From: Edwardsiella anguillarum ET080813 | Lineage (GTDB): Bacteria > Pseudomonadota > Gammaproteobacteria > Enterobacterales > Enterobacteriaceae | Reading direction: 5' to 3' | Assembly (NCBI RefSeq): GCF_000264765.2 | Contig: NZ_CP006664.1 | Span: 1,984,001 to 2,048,000, forward strand | DNA: 64,000 bases | Shown here: in pieces, positions 11,259 to 21,712 of the stretch | Layout: every line of letters begins with the position of its first letter | Numbering within the stretch: the stretch's first letter is position 1 | Notes under the pieces: model-generated | What the model was told of the DNA's origin: nothing | The model's input: only the letters and a program-made list of their open reading frames with translations | Database searches by the model: none | Program-made: the position numbers and the translations under genes

Positions 11259-12935
11259 ATGAGTGTCGATAATTCTGTGCCGGCGCCGCGGGGCGGCGAG
11301 CGGCGGGCGGCCGACGACCGACCCGGTTTTTTCAGTAAGGCGCGTATCATTGCCCGTCCGGGGTTTAACCGTTGGCTGGTTCCGCCGGCGGCGCTGGCGA
11401 TCCACCTGTGCATTGGCATGGCCTATGGCTTTTCCGTCTTTTGGCTGCCGCTGTCGCAGGCGCTGGGAGGCGGCGCGGCACGCGCCTGTCCGGCGCAGAT
11501 GTCCGCTTGGCAAGAGCTCTTTACCACCCAGTGCGACTGGCGCATCTCCATGCTGGGCTGGACCTATACCCTCTTTTTTATCTTTCTGGGCTGCTCGGCG
11601 GCGCTGTGGGGAAGCTGGCTCGAGAAGGCGGGGCCGCGTAAGGTCGGGGTCGTCGCAGCCTGCTGCTGGTGCGGCGGACTGATGTTTTCCGCGCTGGGGG
11701 TCTACCTGCATCAGCTGTGGATGCTGTGGCTGGGATCCGGGGTTATCGGTGGCATCGGCCTGGGGCTCGGCTATATCTCACCGGTATCGACGCTGATCCG
11801 CTGGTTTCCCGATCGGCGCGGGATGGCGACGGGGCTGGCGATAATGGGATTTGGCGGCGGCGCGATGGTGGGGGCGCCGCTGGCGAATAGCCTGATGCAC
11901 TTCTACGCCGCGGCCGGGGGCGTCGGCGTATGGCAGACCTTTCTGACGCTGGCGCTGATCTACTGGGTCTTCATGCTGTCCGGCGCGTTGGCCTATCGCA
12001 TTCCGCCCATCGGCTGGCGTCCCCAGGGGATGGCGACGACGACGGAGACGCCCGCGGCGCAGGGCTTCACCCACATGGAGGTGCACGTCAGCGTGGCCTG
12101 CCGCACGCCGCAGTTTTGGCTGGTGTGGGCGGTGCTGTGTCTCAACGTCTCCGCCGGTATCGGCATTATCGGCATGGCCTCCCCGCTGCTGCAGGAGGTC
12201 TTTGCCGGGCGATTGCTGGGAGGCACGCAGACCTTTGCCGAGCTGTCCAGCGCCCAACTGGCGCAGATCGCCGCCATCGCCGCCGGGTTCACCGGCCTGC
12301 TGAGCCTGTTTAATATCGGCGGGCGTTTTTTCTGGGCCTCGCTCTCCGATCGCATCGGGCGTAAGAGAACGTTCTTTCTCTTTTTTACCCTCGGCGTGGC
12401 GCTGTACAGCCTGCTGCCGACGCTGGGCACGCTGGGCAGCGTAACGCTGTTTGTTCTGGCATTTTGCCTGATCGTGTCGATGTACGGCGGGGGCTTTGCG
12501 ACGGTGCCGGCCTATCTGGCGGATCTTTTTGGTACCCAGATGGTGGGGGCGATCCATGGCCGCCTGCTGACCGCCTGGTCGGCGGCGGGGATCCTGGGGC
12601 CGGTGCTGGTCAACTATCTGCGGGAGTATCAGCTCAGTCGCGGCGTCGCCCGCGCGCAGGCCTATTCCGAGACGCTGTATATCCTGGCGGGTCTGCTGCT
12701 GGCCGGTCTGGTGTGTAATCTGTTGATCCGTCCGGTCGATCGACGCTATACGATGAGCGAGGCTCAGCTGACGCAGGCGCGCTCCCTGTATAAGGTGAAC
12801 CCGAATGCCCAGCTTAGCTGGGTGGCGGACGCCGGCAGCCGGCCGTGGGTCGCGCTCTCCTGGCTGGCCGTGGGGCTGCCGCTGCTGTGGGGATGCTGGA
12901 TTACGCTGCAGCAGGCCGGGCAGCTGTTTGGATAG
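11259..12935 (+). CDS. OFA-family (oxalate/formate antiporter-like) MFS transporter
   Basis: This inner-membrane major-facilitator protein has 558 residues. The ATG at 11259 is chosen because AGGAGA lies 6 bases before it; an upstream in-frame ATG at 11151 has no ribosome site. Visible features: a basic 35-residue cytoplasmic N-terminus, about 12 membrane segments, and the signature GGIGLGLGYISPVSTLIRWFPDRRGMATGLAIMGFGGGAM (about residues 160-200) typical of OFA transporters such as YhjX. It is longer than YhjX (about 400) because of a periplasmic insert after the first segment with paired cysteines (ACPAQMSAW..TTQCDW) and a C-terminal extension with an extra segment. Substrate unknown; a small carboxylate is likely. 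Confidence 0.85.
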   Translation: MSVDNSVPAPRGGERRAADDRPGFFSKARIIARPGFNRWLVPPAALAIHLCIGMAYGFSVFWLPLSQALGGGAARACPAQMSAWQELFTTQCDWRISMLGWTYTLFFIFLGCSAALWGSWLEKAGPRKVGVVAACCWCGGLMFSALGVYLHQLWMLWLGSGVIGGIGLGLGYISPVSTLIRWFPDRRGMATGLAIMGFGGGAMVGAPLANSLMHFYAAAGGVGVWQTFLTLALIYWVFMLSGALAYRIPPIGWRPQGMATTTETPAAQGFTHMEVHVSVACRTPQFWLVWAVLCLNVSAGIGIIGMASPLLQEVFAGRLLGGTQTFAELSSAQLAQIAAIAAGFTGLLSLFNIGGRFFWASLSDRIGRKRTFFLFFTLGVALYSLLPTLGTLGSVTLFVLAFCLIVSMYGGGFATVPAYLADLFGTQMVGAIHGRLLTAWSAAGILGPVLVNYLREYQLSRGVARAQAYSETLYILAGLLLAGLVCNLLIRPVDRRYTMSEAQLTQARSLYKVNPNAQLSWVADAGSRPWVALSWLAVGLPLLWGCWITLQQAGQLFG

Positions 12936-12942
12936 GCGAAGA

Positions 12943-12970
12943 AAAACGCCCGGCGTAGGCCGGGCGTTTT
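12943..12970. terminator. Bidirectional terminator between the MFS gene and plsB
   Basis: AAAACGCCCGGC / GCCGGGCGTTTT forms a 12-bp symmetric stem with a 4-base loop and A/T tracts on both sides. It lies 8 bases after the MFS stop and 20 bases after the plsB stop, so it can end both convergent transcripts. Confidence 0.9.
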
Positions 12971-12989
12971 AGGGGGATTGCCGCGGGCG

Positions 12990-15446
12990 TTACGCGGCGC
13001 CGTCGTTCGCGGCGCCGGTATCTTCCAGCGCAGCGATGCTGACGCTTTCGATGGTCAGGCGAATCTCCGGGGTCAGCAGATCGGCCAGCAGGTTATAGAT
13101 TTCCAGCGTCTGCTCGCGCACCGCATCGCCGACGTCGTTGATATAGCCCTCTGCGCGCAGCGTCGCCACCAGGGTGGCGAAGACCGCCTTGTCGAAGAAC
13201 TCCGGCGCATTGATGCCGTGCAGCACCGACAGACGCTGGGCCAGGATCCGGCTCTCTTTCTCCAGGGCGCCGCGGCTGATGCTGGGGTTGGCGCTCAGCA
13301 GCGAGAAGGTGATGGCATAGCGCTGCAGGGTTTCACGCACCCCGGAGGCCAGCAGCTGCAGGGCGCGGATACGCGGCGGGTTAATGCTCAGGGTATCATC
13401 CTGCAGGCTGATCAGCTGCTGGCGACACAGTTCATCGATGATCGGGCCCAGCACCTGCGGCAGCGTTTCCGGCGCATAGTGCATGAACAGCTCCTGCTTC
13501 AGCATCGGGTAGATCACCGCCGCCTGGCGCAGCAGCTCGCCGCGTGAGATCTGGCGATGGTGGATAACCATGCTGGCAACCAGCGCCGGCAGCACCAGCA
13601 TATGCTGAATGTTATTGCGGTAGTAGGTCATCAGCACCGCCTGCTCGCGCGGCAGAATGATCAGATCACCGATGTTATCCTTCTCAACCTCAAACTTGTT
13701 CATCTGCAGGGCGTGGTCCAGCAGCTCCTGCGGCGTGCGCTGTGGCAGCGTCGCATCCGACGCGTAGGGCACGTTTTGCAGCAGCTGCAGGTAGCACTCC
13801 AGCTGCTCCAGCAGCTGCTCGCGGGTCAGCGCACGCTGGCGCGAGGCCAGCAGCGCCGTGGCGCACAGGTTCATGGCGTTAGCGGCAGCGGCCTTATTGA
13901 TGTTGACCATCACTTCGCCGGCGATGCTGTTGACGCTGGGGGTGAGCCAGTGCGGACGTTGGGCCTCAATAGGATCGATAGCCTCGCGCCACTCCGGTAC
14001 GTGCTGGTTGAGCCAGACGTTAAGGGAGATAGGCTCGCCAAAGTTGACGTAGCCCTGGCCCAGGTTACGCAGCTTACGTAGCCCGCGCACCATCTGCAGC
14101 AGGCTCTCTTTTTCTTTCGTCGCCCCGCGTAGCTCTTTGGCGTAGGTGGCGACCTCCATCACGTGCTCGTAGCCGATATAGACCGGCACCAGGGTGATCG
14201 GACGCTTACCGCCGCGCAGCATGGCCTGCAGCGTCATGGCCAGGGTGCCGGTTTTCGGCTCCAGCAGGCGGCCGGTACGTGAGCGCCCACCCTCCATAAA
14301 GTATTCGACGGAGTAGCCGCGGCTGAACAGCTCGCCGAGGTATTCACGGAACACCGTGGAGTAGAGCTTGTTGCCCTTAAACGTCCGGCGGATGAAGAAG
14401 GCGCCCAGCCGACGGAAGATCGGCCCGGCCGGCCAAAAGTTCAGGTTGATGCCGGCGGCGATATGCGGCGGCACCAACCCCTGGTGGTAGAGCACATAGG
14501 AGAGCAGCAGATAGTCCATGTGGCTGCGGTGGCAGGGAACATAGACTATCTCGTGACCATCCTGGGCCAGCTGACGCACGCGCTCGGCGTTATGGACGTT
14601 AATCCCCTGGTACAGGCGGTTCCAGGTCCAGCTGAGTACGCGGTCGGAGAGACGCACCGCCTCATAGGTAAAGTCAGCCGCGATCTCTTCCATCAGCGCG
14701 ACCGCATTCTGCTGGGCCTTCTCGCGGGAGATCTTCTTGCTGCGGGCTTCGTCTTCAACGGCCTTTTCAATGGCCTTGGATCCGAGCAGCTTATTGAACA
14801 GCGCCTGTCTGTCCGGCAGGCGCGGGCCGACGGCGGCCAGGCGCAGGCGGGAGAAGTGCATACGCGCTACGCGCGCCAGCTTCTGGGCGATGGTTTTGTC
14901 GGTGCCGTGCTCATCGGCCATATAGCGCAGCGAGACGGTATTGGAGAAGCGCACAAAGCTGTCGCGTCCCAGCCACAGCACGGCGAAGAATTTCTGAATA
15001 CCGTTGAGCAGGCGCAGCTGCGGGGCGCCTTTATGATCCTCGCGGCCCGGTGCGCGGCCAAACATCACGGAGACCGGTATCATCTGAATATCCAGCGACG
15101 GGTTGCCGCGGTGCAGATCCAGATAGTCGAGGAACAGTTTGACCGACGCCTGCTTGGGCGCGTAGTAGCGGAAGACCCGCGGGCCATCGTCTATAAACAC
15201 ATAGCGTGGCAGGATGACGCCGTCGATTTCATTGTCATCCAGCGGGTCGGGCAGATCCAGCGCCAGACAGCGATCGCGTAGGGTCAGTAGATCCGCCTTA
15301 GAGTTATAGGGCAGAACATAGAAGACCGGCCGGGTGGTGTCCAAACGCAGTTCGGCCACCGGATCGGTGGGGATAACTTTACTTTTTACAAGTAATTTAA
15401 GCGGTAAATTCAACAGCTTATAATATATTTTACGCCATCCAGACAT
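12990..15446 (-). CDS. plsB: Glycerol-3-phosphate 1-O-acyltransferase PlsB
   Basis: PlsB acylates sn-glycerol-3-phosphate at position 1, the first step of phospholipid synthesis, at the inner-membrane face. The 818-residue protein is slightly longer than E. coli PlsB. The acyltransferase motif HRSHMD is at about residues 308-313; the glycerophosphate-binding blocks [15 protein letters not shown] and [18 protein letters not shown] follow, then [10 protein letters not shown]. The N-terminus [20 protein letters not shown] fits a membrane-associated helix. Divergent from dgkA, as in E. coli. Confidence 0.97.
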   Translation of the reverse strand: MSGWRKIYYKLLNLPLKLLVKSKVIPTDPVAELRLDTTRPVFYVLPYNSKADLLTLRDRCLALDLPDPLDDNEIDGVILPRYVFIDDGPRVFRYYAPKQASVKLFLDYLDLHRGNPSLDIQMIPVSVMFGRAPGREDHKGAPQLRLLNGIQKFFAVLWLGRDSFVRFSNTVSLRYMADEHGTDKTIAQKLARVARMHFSRLRLAAVGPRLPDRQALFNKLLGSKAIEKAVEDEARSKKISREKAQQNAVALMEEIAADFTYEAVRLSDRVLSWTWNRLYQGINVHNAERVRQLAQDGHEIVYVPCHRSHMDYLLLSYVLYHQGLVPPHIAAGINLNFWPAGPIFRRLGAFFIRRTFKGNKLYSTVFREYLGELFSRGYSVEYFMEGGRSRTGRLLEPKTGTLAMTLQAMLRGGKRPITLVPVYIGYEHVMEVATYAKELRGATKEKESLLQMVRGLRKLRNLGQGYVNFGEPISLNVWLNQHVPEWREAIDPIEAQRPHWLTPSVNSIAGEVMVNINKAAAANAMNLCATALLASRQRALTREQLLEQLECYLQLLQNVPYASDATLPQRTPQELLDHALQMNKFEVEKDNIGDLIILPREQAVLMTYYRNNIQHMLVLPALVASMVIHHRQISRGELLRQAAVIYPMLKQELFMHYAPETLPQVLGPIIDELCRQQLISLQDDTLSINPPRIRALQLLASGVRETLQRYAITFSLLSANPSISRGALEKESRILAQRLSVLHGINAPEFFDKAVFATLVATLRAEGYINDVGDAVREQTLEIYNLLADLLTPEIRLTIESVSIAALEDTGAANDGAA

Positions 15447-15571
15447 AAAAGTATCAGCCTCTTGTTAGCAATGCGCGGCAAGGATACCAGAAAGTAGCCC
15501 TGAGATCTGTGGTGCCGGGATCCCGGGAAGCGGCTAAAATGCCCGCCAATGCTCATCGTTATGGATTATCT

Positions 15572-15934
15572 ATGAATAGTACTACAGGTTTGACTCGAAT
15601 CATTAAAGCGGCCGGTTACTCGATCAAAGGACTGCAGGCGGCATGGCGCCATGAGGCGGCGTTCCGTCAGGAGAGTCTGCTGCTGGCTGTCGCGGCGGCG
15701 CTGGCCTGTTGGCTTGACGTCACGGCGGTCGAGCGCATTTTACTGATCGGCAGCGTGACGCTGGTGGTGATCCTGGAAATCCTCAACAGCGCTATCGAGG
15801 CGGTAGTGGACCGGATTGGCAGCGAACGCCATGAGCTGTCCGGCCGCGCCAAAGATATGGGATCGGCGGCGGTATTCGTGGCGCTGTGGCTGGCGCTGTT
15901 TGTCTGGGTCAGCATTCTGTGGACGCATTGGTAA
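15572..15934 (+). CDS. dgkA: Diacylglycerol kinase DgkA
   Basis: This small inner-membrane kinase recycles diacylglycerol to phosphatidic acid. It has 120 residues from the ATG at 15572, close to the E. coli 122. The catalytic block EILNSAIEAVVDRIGSE (about residues 69-85) with its glutamates and the ELSGRAKDMGSAAV segment are intact, and three transmembrane helices are predicted. The in-frame extension to 15509 has no support in the family. In E. coli lexA follows directly; here the citrate locus intervenes. Confidence 0.96.
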   Translation: MNSTTGLTRIIKAAGYSIKGLQAAWRHEAAFRQESLLLAVAAALACWLDVTAVERILLIGSVTLVVILEILNSAIEAVVDRIGSERHELSGRAKDMGSAAVFVALWLALFVWVSILWTHW

Positions 15935-15994
15935 CCGATGTGTCGTTTGGCGGCGGCTCTCATGGATTTATGCTCAGTTGCCCGCGCCGGAAAA

Positions 15995-16028
15995 CATCAC
16001 CCCCTGCGCGGATGCGCAGGGGGTGATG
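15995..16028 (-). terminator. Terminator of the cit operon (after citT)
   Basis: CATCACCCCCTGCGC / GCGCAGGGGGTGATG is a perfect 15-bp stem with a 4-base loop, followed on the minus strand by TTTT. It lies 30 bases beyond the citT stop. It marks the dgkA-side edge of the citrate locus. Confidence 0.85.
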
Positions 16029-16057
16029 GCATAACAACATGGGCGTTAGGCGAGAGG

Positions 16058-17515
16058 TTAGTTCCACATGGCCATGATAGGCCAACCGATGCCTAGCAGC
16101 GCGGCGATGTAGATAACCCCAAAGATGGCGCCAAGTCGCCAGTAATCCTGAGATTTTACATAGCCACAGCCGTAGATGATGATCCCCGGGCCAGTGGCGT
16201 ACGGGGTCAGACAGCCCATCAGGCCGATAGAGAGCACCAGCAGCAGGCACAGTTGGTCCATCGGAACCCCTGGAATGCTCTGGGCGACGGCCAGGATCAC
16301 CGGCAGCATGGTGGCGGTGTGGGCGGTCAGGCTGGCGAACAGGTAGTGGGCAAAGTAGAACACCAGCACCAGGGCGATGACCGTCGCGGTCGGTGAGAAA
16401 CCGGCCAGGTGGGTGCTCATGGTTTTGGCGAACCATTCGATAAAGCCGGAGCGGGTCAGACCGTTGGCCATGACCACCAAGGTAGACAGGTTGACCAGGG
16501 TATTCCAGGCGCCGCTGTACTTGGTAACATCCTTCCACGGCACCACGTGCAGCGCCAGCATCAGGGCGACCGCCAGCAGGGCGACGGCGGTGGCGTTGAT
16601 GAAATCATCGCCAAAGACCCACAGCGCCAGGCTCAGCAGCACCAGGCAGATCAGGGTGATTTCATGGCGGGTCAGGGCGCCCATCTCTTTCAGCGCGCTA
16701 CCGGCCCAGGTAGCGACCTGCTCGCTGTGGGTCACGGTCGGCTTGTACAGTACGTAGGAGAGCCACGGGGCGACGATTAACAGCAGCAGACCCACCGGCA
16801 GAAAGCCGAGGAACCACTGCATCCAGGAGATCTGGATACCGGCAATTTTACTGACAAACTCCAGGCCCAGTACGTTCGGCGCGGCACCGGTGACGAACAT
16901 GGAGGAGCTGATGCTGGTACTGATCACCATCATCCACATCAGATAGCTACCGATGCGGCGTGAAGAGGGATCGTTGGGATGGGAATCGAACAGCGGCGGC
17001 AGGTTTTTGATCACCGGAAAGACGGTGCCGCCGGTACGCGCGGTGTTAGACGGCGTAAAGGGCGCCAGCAGAATATCGATGATGACGATGGCGTAGCCGA
17101 GAGTGAGCGTTCGCTTACCCATGAACTTGACCAGCAGCAGGGCGATACGCCGACCCAGCCCACTGACCTCATAGCCCAGGGCAAAAATAAAGGCGCCGAA
17201 CACCAACCACACGGTGGTGCTGGAGAAGCCGGCCAGCCCCCACTTCAGCGCCTGTTTACTGGCGTCGAAGGCGGGATCGGCCAGCTCTTTGGCGTCAAAC
17301 AGCAGGAACTGGTTACCGATAACGACGATGGTCACGGCGATAAAGCTGATGGCGGTGGCCGGGATGGGCTCAAGGATCATCCCGACGATCATGGCGACAA
17401 ACACGGCAAAATAGTGCCAGGCCTGCGGCGGCATGCCTTCGGGGACTGGGATCATAAACATAATCCCCATCACCACGAGGGGCGCGAGTAGTTTCCCTAT
17501 TTTCTCTTTGGACAT
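16058..17515 (-). CDS. citT: Citrate/succinate antiporter CitT (DASS family)
   Basis: This 485-residue inner-membrane transporter imports citrate in exchange for succinate during anaerobic growth. The family blocks PFTPSNTARTGGTVFPVI (about residues 155-172) and the C-terminal TPYATGPGIIIYGCGYV with its SNT/TGP tip residues are seen. The length matches E. coli CitT (487). About a dozen membrane segments are present. It is the last gene of citCDEFXG-T, 29 bases after citG. The choice of CitT rather than a Na+-citrate symporter (CitS) places this locus with the E. coli type. Confidence 0.93.
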   Translation of the reverse strand: MSKEKIGKLLAPLVVMGIMFMIPVPEGMPPQAWHYFAVFVAMIVGMILEPIPATAISFIAVTIVVIGNQFLLFDAKELADPAFDASKQALKWGLAGFSSTTVWLVFGAFIFALGYEVSGLGRRIALLLVKFMGKRTLTLGYAIVIIDILLAPFTPSNTARTGGTVFPVIKNLPPLFDSHPNDPSSRRIGSYLMWMMVISTSISSSMFVTGAAPNVLGLEFVSKIAGIQISWMQWFLGFLPVGLLLLIVAPWLSYVLYKPTVTHSEQVATWAGSALKEMGALTRHEITLICLVLLSLALWVFGDDFINATAVALLAVALMLALHVVPWKDVTKYSGAWNTLVNLSTLVVMANGLTRSGFIEWFAKTMSTHLAGFSPTATVIALVLVFYFAHYLFASLTAHTATMLPVILAVAQSIPGVPMDQLCLLLVLSIGLMGCLTPYATGPGIIIYGCGYVKSQDYWRLGAIFGVIYIAALLGIGWPIMAMWN

Positions 17516-17544
17516 AACTGATGACTCCGGTAAGGATGATATTT

Positions 17545-18456
17545 TTAATGTTCAGCTTGCAAAATCGGGTAACAGAGGTGAGCCAGAAACCAGGTGAGGA
17601 TCAGCAGATCCGCGCTGCCGCCCGGGCTCAGGTGATGGTCAATACACTCGGCGTCAAAGCGGCGTAGCGCCTGCAGATCGGCCGGGGTGCGGATGCCGCC
17701 GGTTGCCAGTAGCGCGGCGGCGCGCTGCTGCATCCAGCGCAGCCCGCTCTCGCCGCCGCGCGCCGCGACATTGGTATCCTGGTTATGCGCCATCAGTTGC
17801 ACCAGGGTATCGAGCAGCGCCAGCTCCGGATCGCGTCCGGCGGCCAGCGCCCTCTGGTAATGGGGAAGCGCCAGATTCAGCACCAGCGGGTAGCCGGCCT
17901 CCGCCTCGCCGCGGGCGCCGGTAATGCCCAGCGTGATAAACAGACGCTGTCCGGCCGTGGACGCCTGCGCCGGGCGCAGGGAGGTCAGCTCGCGCGCGAC
18001 CAGCCCGCGGCAAAACTGAGCCGCATAGCCGCACAGCCGCGCGGGGGTGAGCGGTTGGCCGCGCTGGTGGCTGCGCCCGGCGGCGGCGCACAGCAGGCCG
18101 AGAGAAAAGATACTGCCCTTATGGGTATTGACGCCGGCGGTCGCGCGGAACATGTCCGTCTCGCAGGCGACGCCGAGCGCGCGCAGGCCTGGCAATACGC
18201 TGCCGCCGTCCAGCGCGGCGCTGTCGGCCCCGTACTCGACAAAGCGGGCCAGCCAGGGGGCGATGGCATCGGCGCTGCGCACAAAGTCGCTGTGGGCCAT
18301 GTCGCGGTGGGCGCCGCTGTTGTGGCGATCGACCAGGCCCGGCTTGGGCGTCAGATTGACCTCGGCCAGCATGGCGCGCCAGCCCAGCGTGGCACAGTGG
18401 TGACAGGCCTGGCTCAGGGAAAGGCGATGCGGGCTATGCGTTGTCGGGTTGTGCAT
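17545..18456 (-). CDS. citG: Triphosphoribosyl-dephospho-CoA synthase CitG
   Basis: CitG makes 2'-(5''-triphosphoribosyl)-3'-dephospho-CoA from ATP and dephospho-CoA, the precursor of the citrate lyase prosthetic group. The 303-residue protein shows [22 protein letters not shown] (about residues 31-52), [20 protein letters not shown], and the C-terminal [15 protein letters not shown], all typical of the family. It overlaps the 3' end of citX by 23 bases, showing translational coupling. Confidence 0.95.
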   Translation of the reverse strand: MHNPTTHSPHRLSLSQACHHCATLGWRAMLAEVNLTPKPGLVDRHNSGAHRDMAHSDFVRSADAIAPWLARFVEYGADSAALDGGSVLPGLRALGVACETDMFRATAGVNTHKGSIFSLGLLCAAAGRSHQRGQPLTPARLCGYAAQFCRGLVARELTSLRPAQASTAGQRLFITLGITGARGEAEAGYPLVLNLALPHYQRALAAGRDPELALLDTLVQLMAHNQDTNVAARGGESGLRWMQQRAAALLATGGIRTPADLQALRRFDAECIDHHLSPGGSADLLILTWFLAHLCYPILQAEH

Positions 18457-18985
18457 CGTGAACCAGTGCCTCCATATGGGCGAGAAGTTGGGCCACGTCG
18501 TGGCGGCGCTCGCGGGCGCACAGCACGGCGGGGCGTTGGCAAATCAAGCAGCGGCGGGCCGGCAGCTGATAATCGCCGCGCGACAGGATCTGTCCGTCGC
18601 TTGCCAAGACATCCATGTCCCAGAGCCGACCCAGGGGATGGGTCTGCTCCAGTGCGATGGCCGCCTGTTTGACCTGTTCGGCCGGCGCATCGATGGCCAT
18701 CAGCCCTTCCGGGCCGGTGGCTAACTCCAGCGAACGCTGCTCCCTGATGCGCCATTCCTGACGCTGCGCCAGCTGGCTCAGCGCCGCGATGCCCGCATTG
18801 AAGATGCGGCGCGTCAGCGGGCTATCCTTGACCGGGCCGGGGGCGACCACGGTAAAGGAGAGCAGCGTACAGGTATGGCGGGTCAGCCATGCCGCCTGCC
18901 GGGACTGCCTGCATTCACGGCTGAGGAGCAGTTCCGGTAGGGTGACGGTATGGCTGGCCGCCAAATGGGGGAGCAGGGTCATCAT
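18434..18985 (-). CDS. citX: Citrate lyase holo-[acyl-carrier protein] synthase CitX
   Basis: CitX transfers the prosthetic-group precursor from triphosphoribosyl-dephospho-CoA onto the serine of CitD. The 183-residue frame carries the family motif [12 protein letters not shown] (about residues 114-125) and the Cys pair block [19 protein letters not shown]. The start has several ATGs at the beginning (MM); the first is used. It begins 3 bases after the citF stop and overlaps citG, so the genes are tightly coupled. Confidence 0.95.
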   Translation of the reverse strand: MMTLLPHLAASHTVTLPELLLSRECRQSRQAAWLTRHTCTLLSFTVVAPGPVKDSPLTRRIFNAGIAALSQLAQRQEWRIREQRSLELATGPEGLMAIDAPAEQVKQAAIALEQTHPLGRLWDMDVLASDGQILSRGDYQLPARRCLICQRPAVLCARERRHDVAQLLAHMEALVHDAQPDNA

Positions 18986-18988
18986 CGC

Positions 18989-20509
18989 TTATTCCTTGAC
19001 CTGGCGAACCACGTCGATGACGGAGCCATCGCGGTAGCGCACCACGGCCACGACCTTGTCGGTAAAGGCGATCGGCTTCGGCTCGCCGGTCAGGGAGAGC
19101 GCGCGATCGCGCAGCCACTCAATGCTGACCAGCGGTAGGCCGGCGTCGCGCAGACGCTGCGCCAGCTCCGGACGCGCCGGGTTGACGGCGATACCGTGGT
19201 CGGTGACCAGGATGTCAATGCTGGAGCCGGGGGTGACGCAGGTCAGCACGCTATCGACGATGGTTGGGATACGTCCGCGCACCAGCGGCGCCACGATGAT
19301 GGAGAGCGCAGAGCCGATGGCGGTATCGCAGTGACCGCCAGAGGCGCCGCGTAGAACGCCGTCGGAGCCGGTCAGCACGTTGACGTTGAAGTGAGTGTCC
19401 ACTTCCAGCGCACTCAGCACCACCACGTCAAGACGGTCGACCGATGCACCCTTGGAGCTCCAGTTGGCGTATTGGTTGGCGCTGATTTCGATGTGGTTCG
19501 GGTTGCGCGCCAGGGAGCCGGCGGCGGCGCGGTCGAAGCTCTGCACATCGAGCAGCTTACGGATGTATCCCTTCTCGTGCAGATCGACGATGGTAGAGGT
19601 AATGCCGCCCAGGGCAAAGTCGGCGCGGATATCGGCGCGACGCATCTTGTCTTCCAGGAAGCGGGTCACGGCCAGCGAGGCGCCACCGGTGCCGGTCTGC
19701 AGCGAGAAGCCTTCGTTAAAGTAACCGGAGTGAGCGATCACTTCTGCCGCGCTGCGGGCGATTAAAAGCTCACGTGGGTTAGAGGTCATGCGGGTGGCAT
19801 CCGCGCCGATCTTACTGGCGTCGCCGACCTGATCGATCTGGACGATCAGGTCGACCTGATCCTGGGTCAGGCTGGCCGGGTTGTGCGGGTAAGGCAGAAT
19901 CTCCTCGGTCAGCAGAACGACGCGGTTGGCCGCCTCGGCATCGGCGCGGGCGTAGCCCAGCGAGCCGCAGCAGGCGTTGCCGGTATAGCCGTTGGCGTTA
20001 CCGAAGGCGTCGCAGGCCGGTACCCCGAGAAAGGCGACGTCGATGTTCAGTTCACCGCTGTCGATCAGGTGTACCCGGCCTCCGTGGGAGTGGATCTGCA
20101 CCGGCTCGTCGAGCAGGCCATGGGAGATGGCATCGGCCAGAGGGCCGCGTAGGCCAGAGGTGTAGATCTTGCGTACCACGCCACTGCGGATATGGCCGAC
20201 CAGCGGCGCATGGCAGTCGCTCAGGGAGCTGGAGGCCAGGGTCAGATCCTTGAAGCCCATGGCGGCGATGACATCCATCACCTGATTCAGGGTCAGATCG
20301 CCGCCGCGGAAGGCGTGGTGGAAGGAGATGGTCATGCCGTCACGCAGGCCGCTGCGGCGGATGGCCTCCTCCAGAGAGGCGCACAGTTTGCGATCGCGCG
20401 CGTGATCGTCATGGTACTGGGCCTTGCTGACGTCATTGAAGGCCGGCAGCGCGCCATCCCGTTGGCTAAAGGCGGCTACGCGGGCGTTTCGTTGGGTATC
20501 TTGTGTCAT
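18989..20509 (-). CDS. citF: Citrate lyase alpha subunit CitF (citrate CoA-transferase)
   Basis: The alpha subunit swaps the acetyl group on the CitD thioester for citrate, giving citryl-ACP and acetate. The ATG at 20509 (with AGGCGATAAAG before it) gives 506 residues (E. coli 510); the frame remains open to 20593 but that part overlaps citE. Conserved blocks include SFHHAFRGGDLTLN, GVPACDAFGNANGYTG, and LTGSDGVLRGASGGHCDTA near residue 400. It works in the cytoplasmic CitDEF complex. It starts 10 bases after the citE stop. Confidence 0.96.
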   Translation of the reverse strand: MTQDTQRNARVAAFSQRDGALPAFNDVSKAQYHDDHARDRKLCASLEEAIRRSGLRDGMTISFHHAFRGGDLTLNQVMDVIAAMGFKDLTLASSSLSDCHAPLVGHIRSGVVRKIYTSGLRGPLADAISHGLLDEPVQIHSHGGRVHLIDSGELNIDVAFLGVPACDAFGNANGYTGNACCGSLGYARADAEAANRVVLLTEEILPYPHNPASLTQDQVDLIVQIDQVGDASKIGADATRMTSNPRELLIARSAAEVIAHSGYFNEGFSLQTGTGGASLAVTRFLEDKMRRADIRADFALGGITSTIVDLHEKGYIRKLLDVQSFDRAAAGSLARNPNHIEISANQYANWSSKGASVDRLDVVVLSALEVDTHFNVNVLTGSDGVLRGASGGHCDTAIGSALSIIVAPLVRGRIPTIVDSVLTCVTPGSSIDILVTDHGIAVNPARPELAQRLRDAGLPLVSIEWLRDRALSLTGEPKPIAFTDKVVAVVRYRDGSVIDVVRQVKE

Positions 20510-20519
20510 CTTTATCGCC

Positions 20520-21416
20520 TTATTCTTCACGGATGCCGGACAGGGCCGCGCGGGAAAGCACCAGACGCGCGCGCTCGATAACCGGGCTGTCAACCATCTT
20601 GCCGTTCAGGGAAACCACACCGCGTCCTTCGCGGGCGGAGGCCTCGGCGGCGTCGACCACCAGACGGGCGTGATCGACCTCTTTCTGCGTCGGCGCGTAC
20701 AGGTTGTGCAGCAGCTCGATCTGACGCGGGTTGATCAGCGATTTACCGTCAAAGCCCAGCTGTTTGATATGGGAAGCTTCGCGCAGGAAGCCCTCATCGT
20801 TGTTGGCGTCGGAATAGACGGTGTCAAAGGCCTGGATACCGGCGGCGCGGGCCGCCTGCAGGATGCTGCAGCGGGCGAACAGCAGTTCGATGCCCTCCGC
20901 CGAGCGCTCCGTGCGCAGATTGCGCACATAGTCTTCGGCGCCGAGCGCAATCCCGATCAGACGCGGGGAGGCGTGGGCGATGGCCACGGCCTGGGTGATC
21001 CCCTGGGCTGACTCGATGGCGGCCAGCAGGCCGGTGCTGCCCACCTCACGTCCGCAGGTGCGTTCGATGCGGGCAATTTCGTTTTCGATAGCGATGACGT
21101 CATCGGCGGAGTCGGTTTTCGGCAGACGTACCACATCGACTCCAGCGCGCACGACGGCTTCCAGATCGGCGACGCCGTACGCGGAGTCCAACGCGTTGAC
21201 GCGCACGATGGTCTCAATGTCGTTGTACAGGGGGTGCTGCAGCGCGTGGTAGACCAGACGGCGGGCAGCGTCTTTTTCACGCAGCACCACGGAGTCTTCC
21301 AGGTCAAACATCAGCGCATCGGCTTTATAGATAAAGGCGTTGCTCAGCATGGCGGCGTTGGAGCCGGGAACAAACAGCATGCTGCGACGGGTGCGGGTTT
21401 TCTGTTGCGGTGTCAT
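20520..21416 (-). CDS. citE: Citrate lyase beta subunit CitE (citryl-ACP lyase)
   Basis: CitE cleaves citryl-ACP to oxaloacetate and acetyl-ACP. The product has 298 residues from the ATG at 21416. Seen: [15 protein letters not shown] near the N-terminus, [12 protein letters not shown] with metal-site acidic residues, [19 protein letters not shown], the glutamate in AIESAQGI, and [14 protein letters not shown]. The citD stop TGA overlaps the citE start in an ATGA arrangement, which favours the 21416 start over the in-frame GTG at 21431. Confidence 0.96.
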   Translation of the reverse strand: MTPQQKTRTRRSMLFVPGSNAAMLSNAFIYKADALMFDLEDSVVLREKDAARRLVYHALQHPLYNDIETIVRVNALDSAYGVADLEAVVRAGVDVVRLPKTDSADDVIAIENEIARIERTCGREVGSTGLLAAIESAQGITQAVAIAHASPRLIGIALGAEDYVRNLRTERSAEGIELLFARCSILQAARAAGIQAFDTVYSDANNDEGFLREASHIKQLGFDGKSLINPRQIELLHNLYAPTQKEVDHARLVVDAAEASAREGRGVVSLNGKMVDSPVIERARLVLSRAALSGIREE

Positions 21417-21712
21417 GCGCGATCCTCCCAAGGCAGGCTGACCAGATCGGCGGCGCGCGCCAGCAGGGTTTCCAGACGTGCGCGCAGGACACAGTCGAGC
21501 GCGCCTTTATCGTCAACGATCAGCTGTACGCCGCGAATCTGATAGCGGTTGAGGACGTCCAGCACGGTGGCGCGGATGGCGTCGCCAAACTGTTTTTCGA
21601 CGCTGCTGCTAATTTGCAGATCGAGAGCTTGGTCGTCTTCAATGGGCGCGATGCGCACCATCACGTCGCTCGACTCAAGGGTGCCAGCGACGGCTGCGTG
21701 GTTTATTTTCAT
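21413..21712 (-). CDS. citD: Citrate lyase acyl carrier protein CitD (gamma subunit)
   Basis: This 99-residue carrier bears the phosphoribosyl-dephospho-CoA group on Ser14, which is present in [10 protein letters not shown] (residues 9-18). The rest ([39 protein letters not shown]) matches the family throughout. Its start overlaps the citC stop by 4 bases and its stop overlaps the citE start, so citC-citD-citE are translationally coupled. Confidence 0.96.
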   Translation of the reverse strand: MKINHAAVAGTLESSDVMVRIAPIEDDQALDLQISSSVEKQFGDAIRATVLDVLNRYQIRGVQLIVDDKGALDCVLRARLETLLARAADLVSLPWEDRA

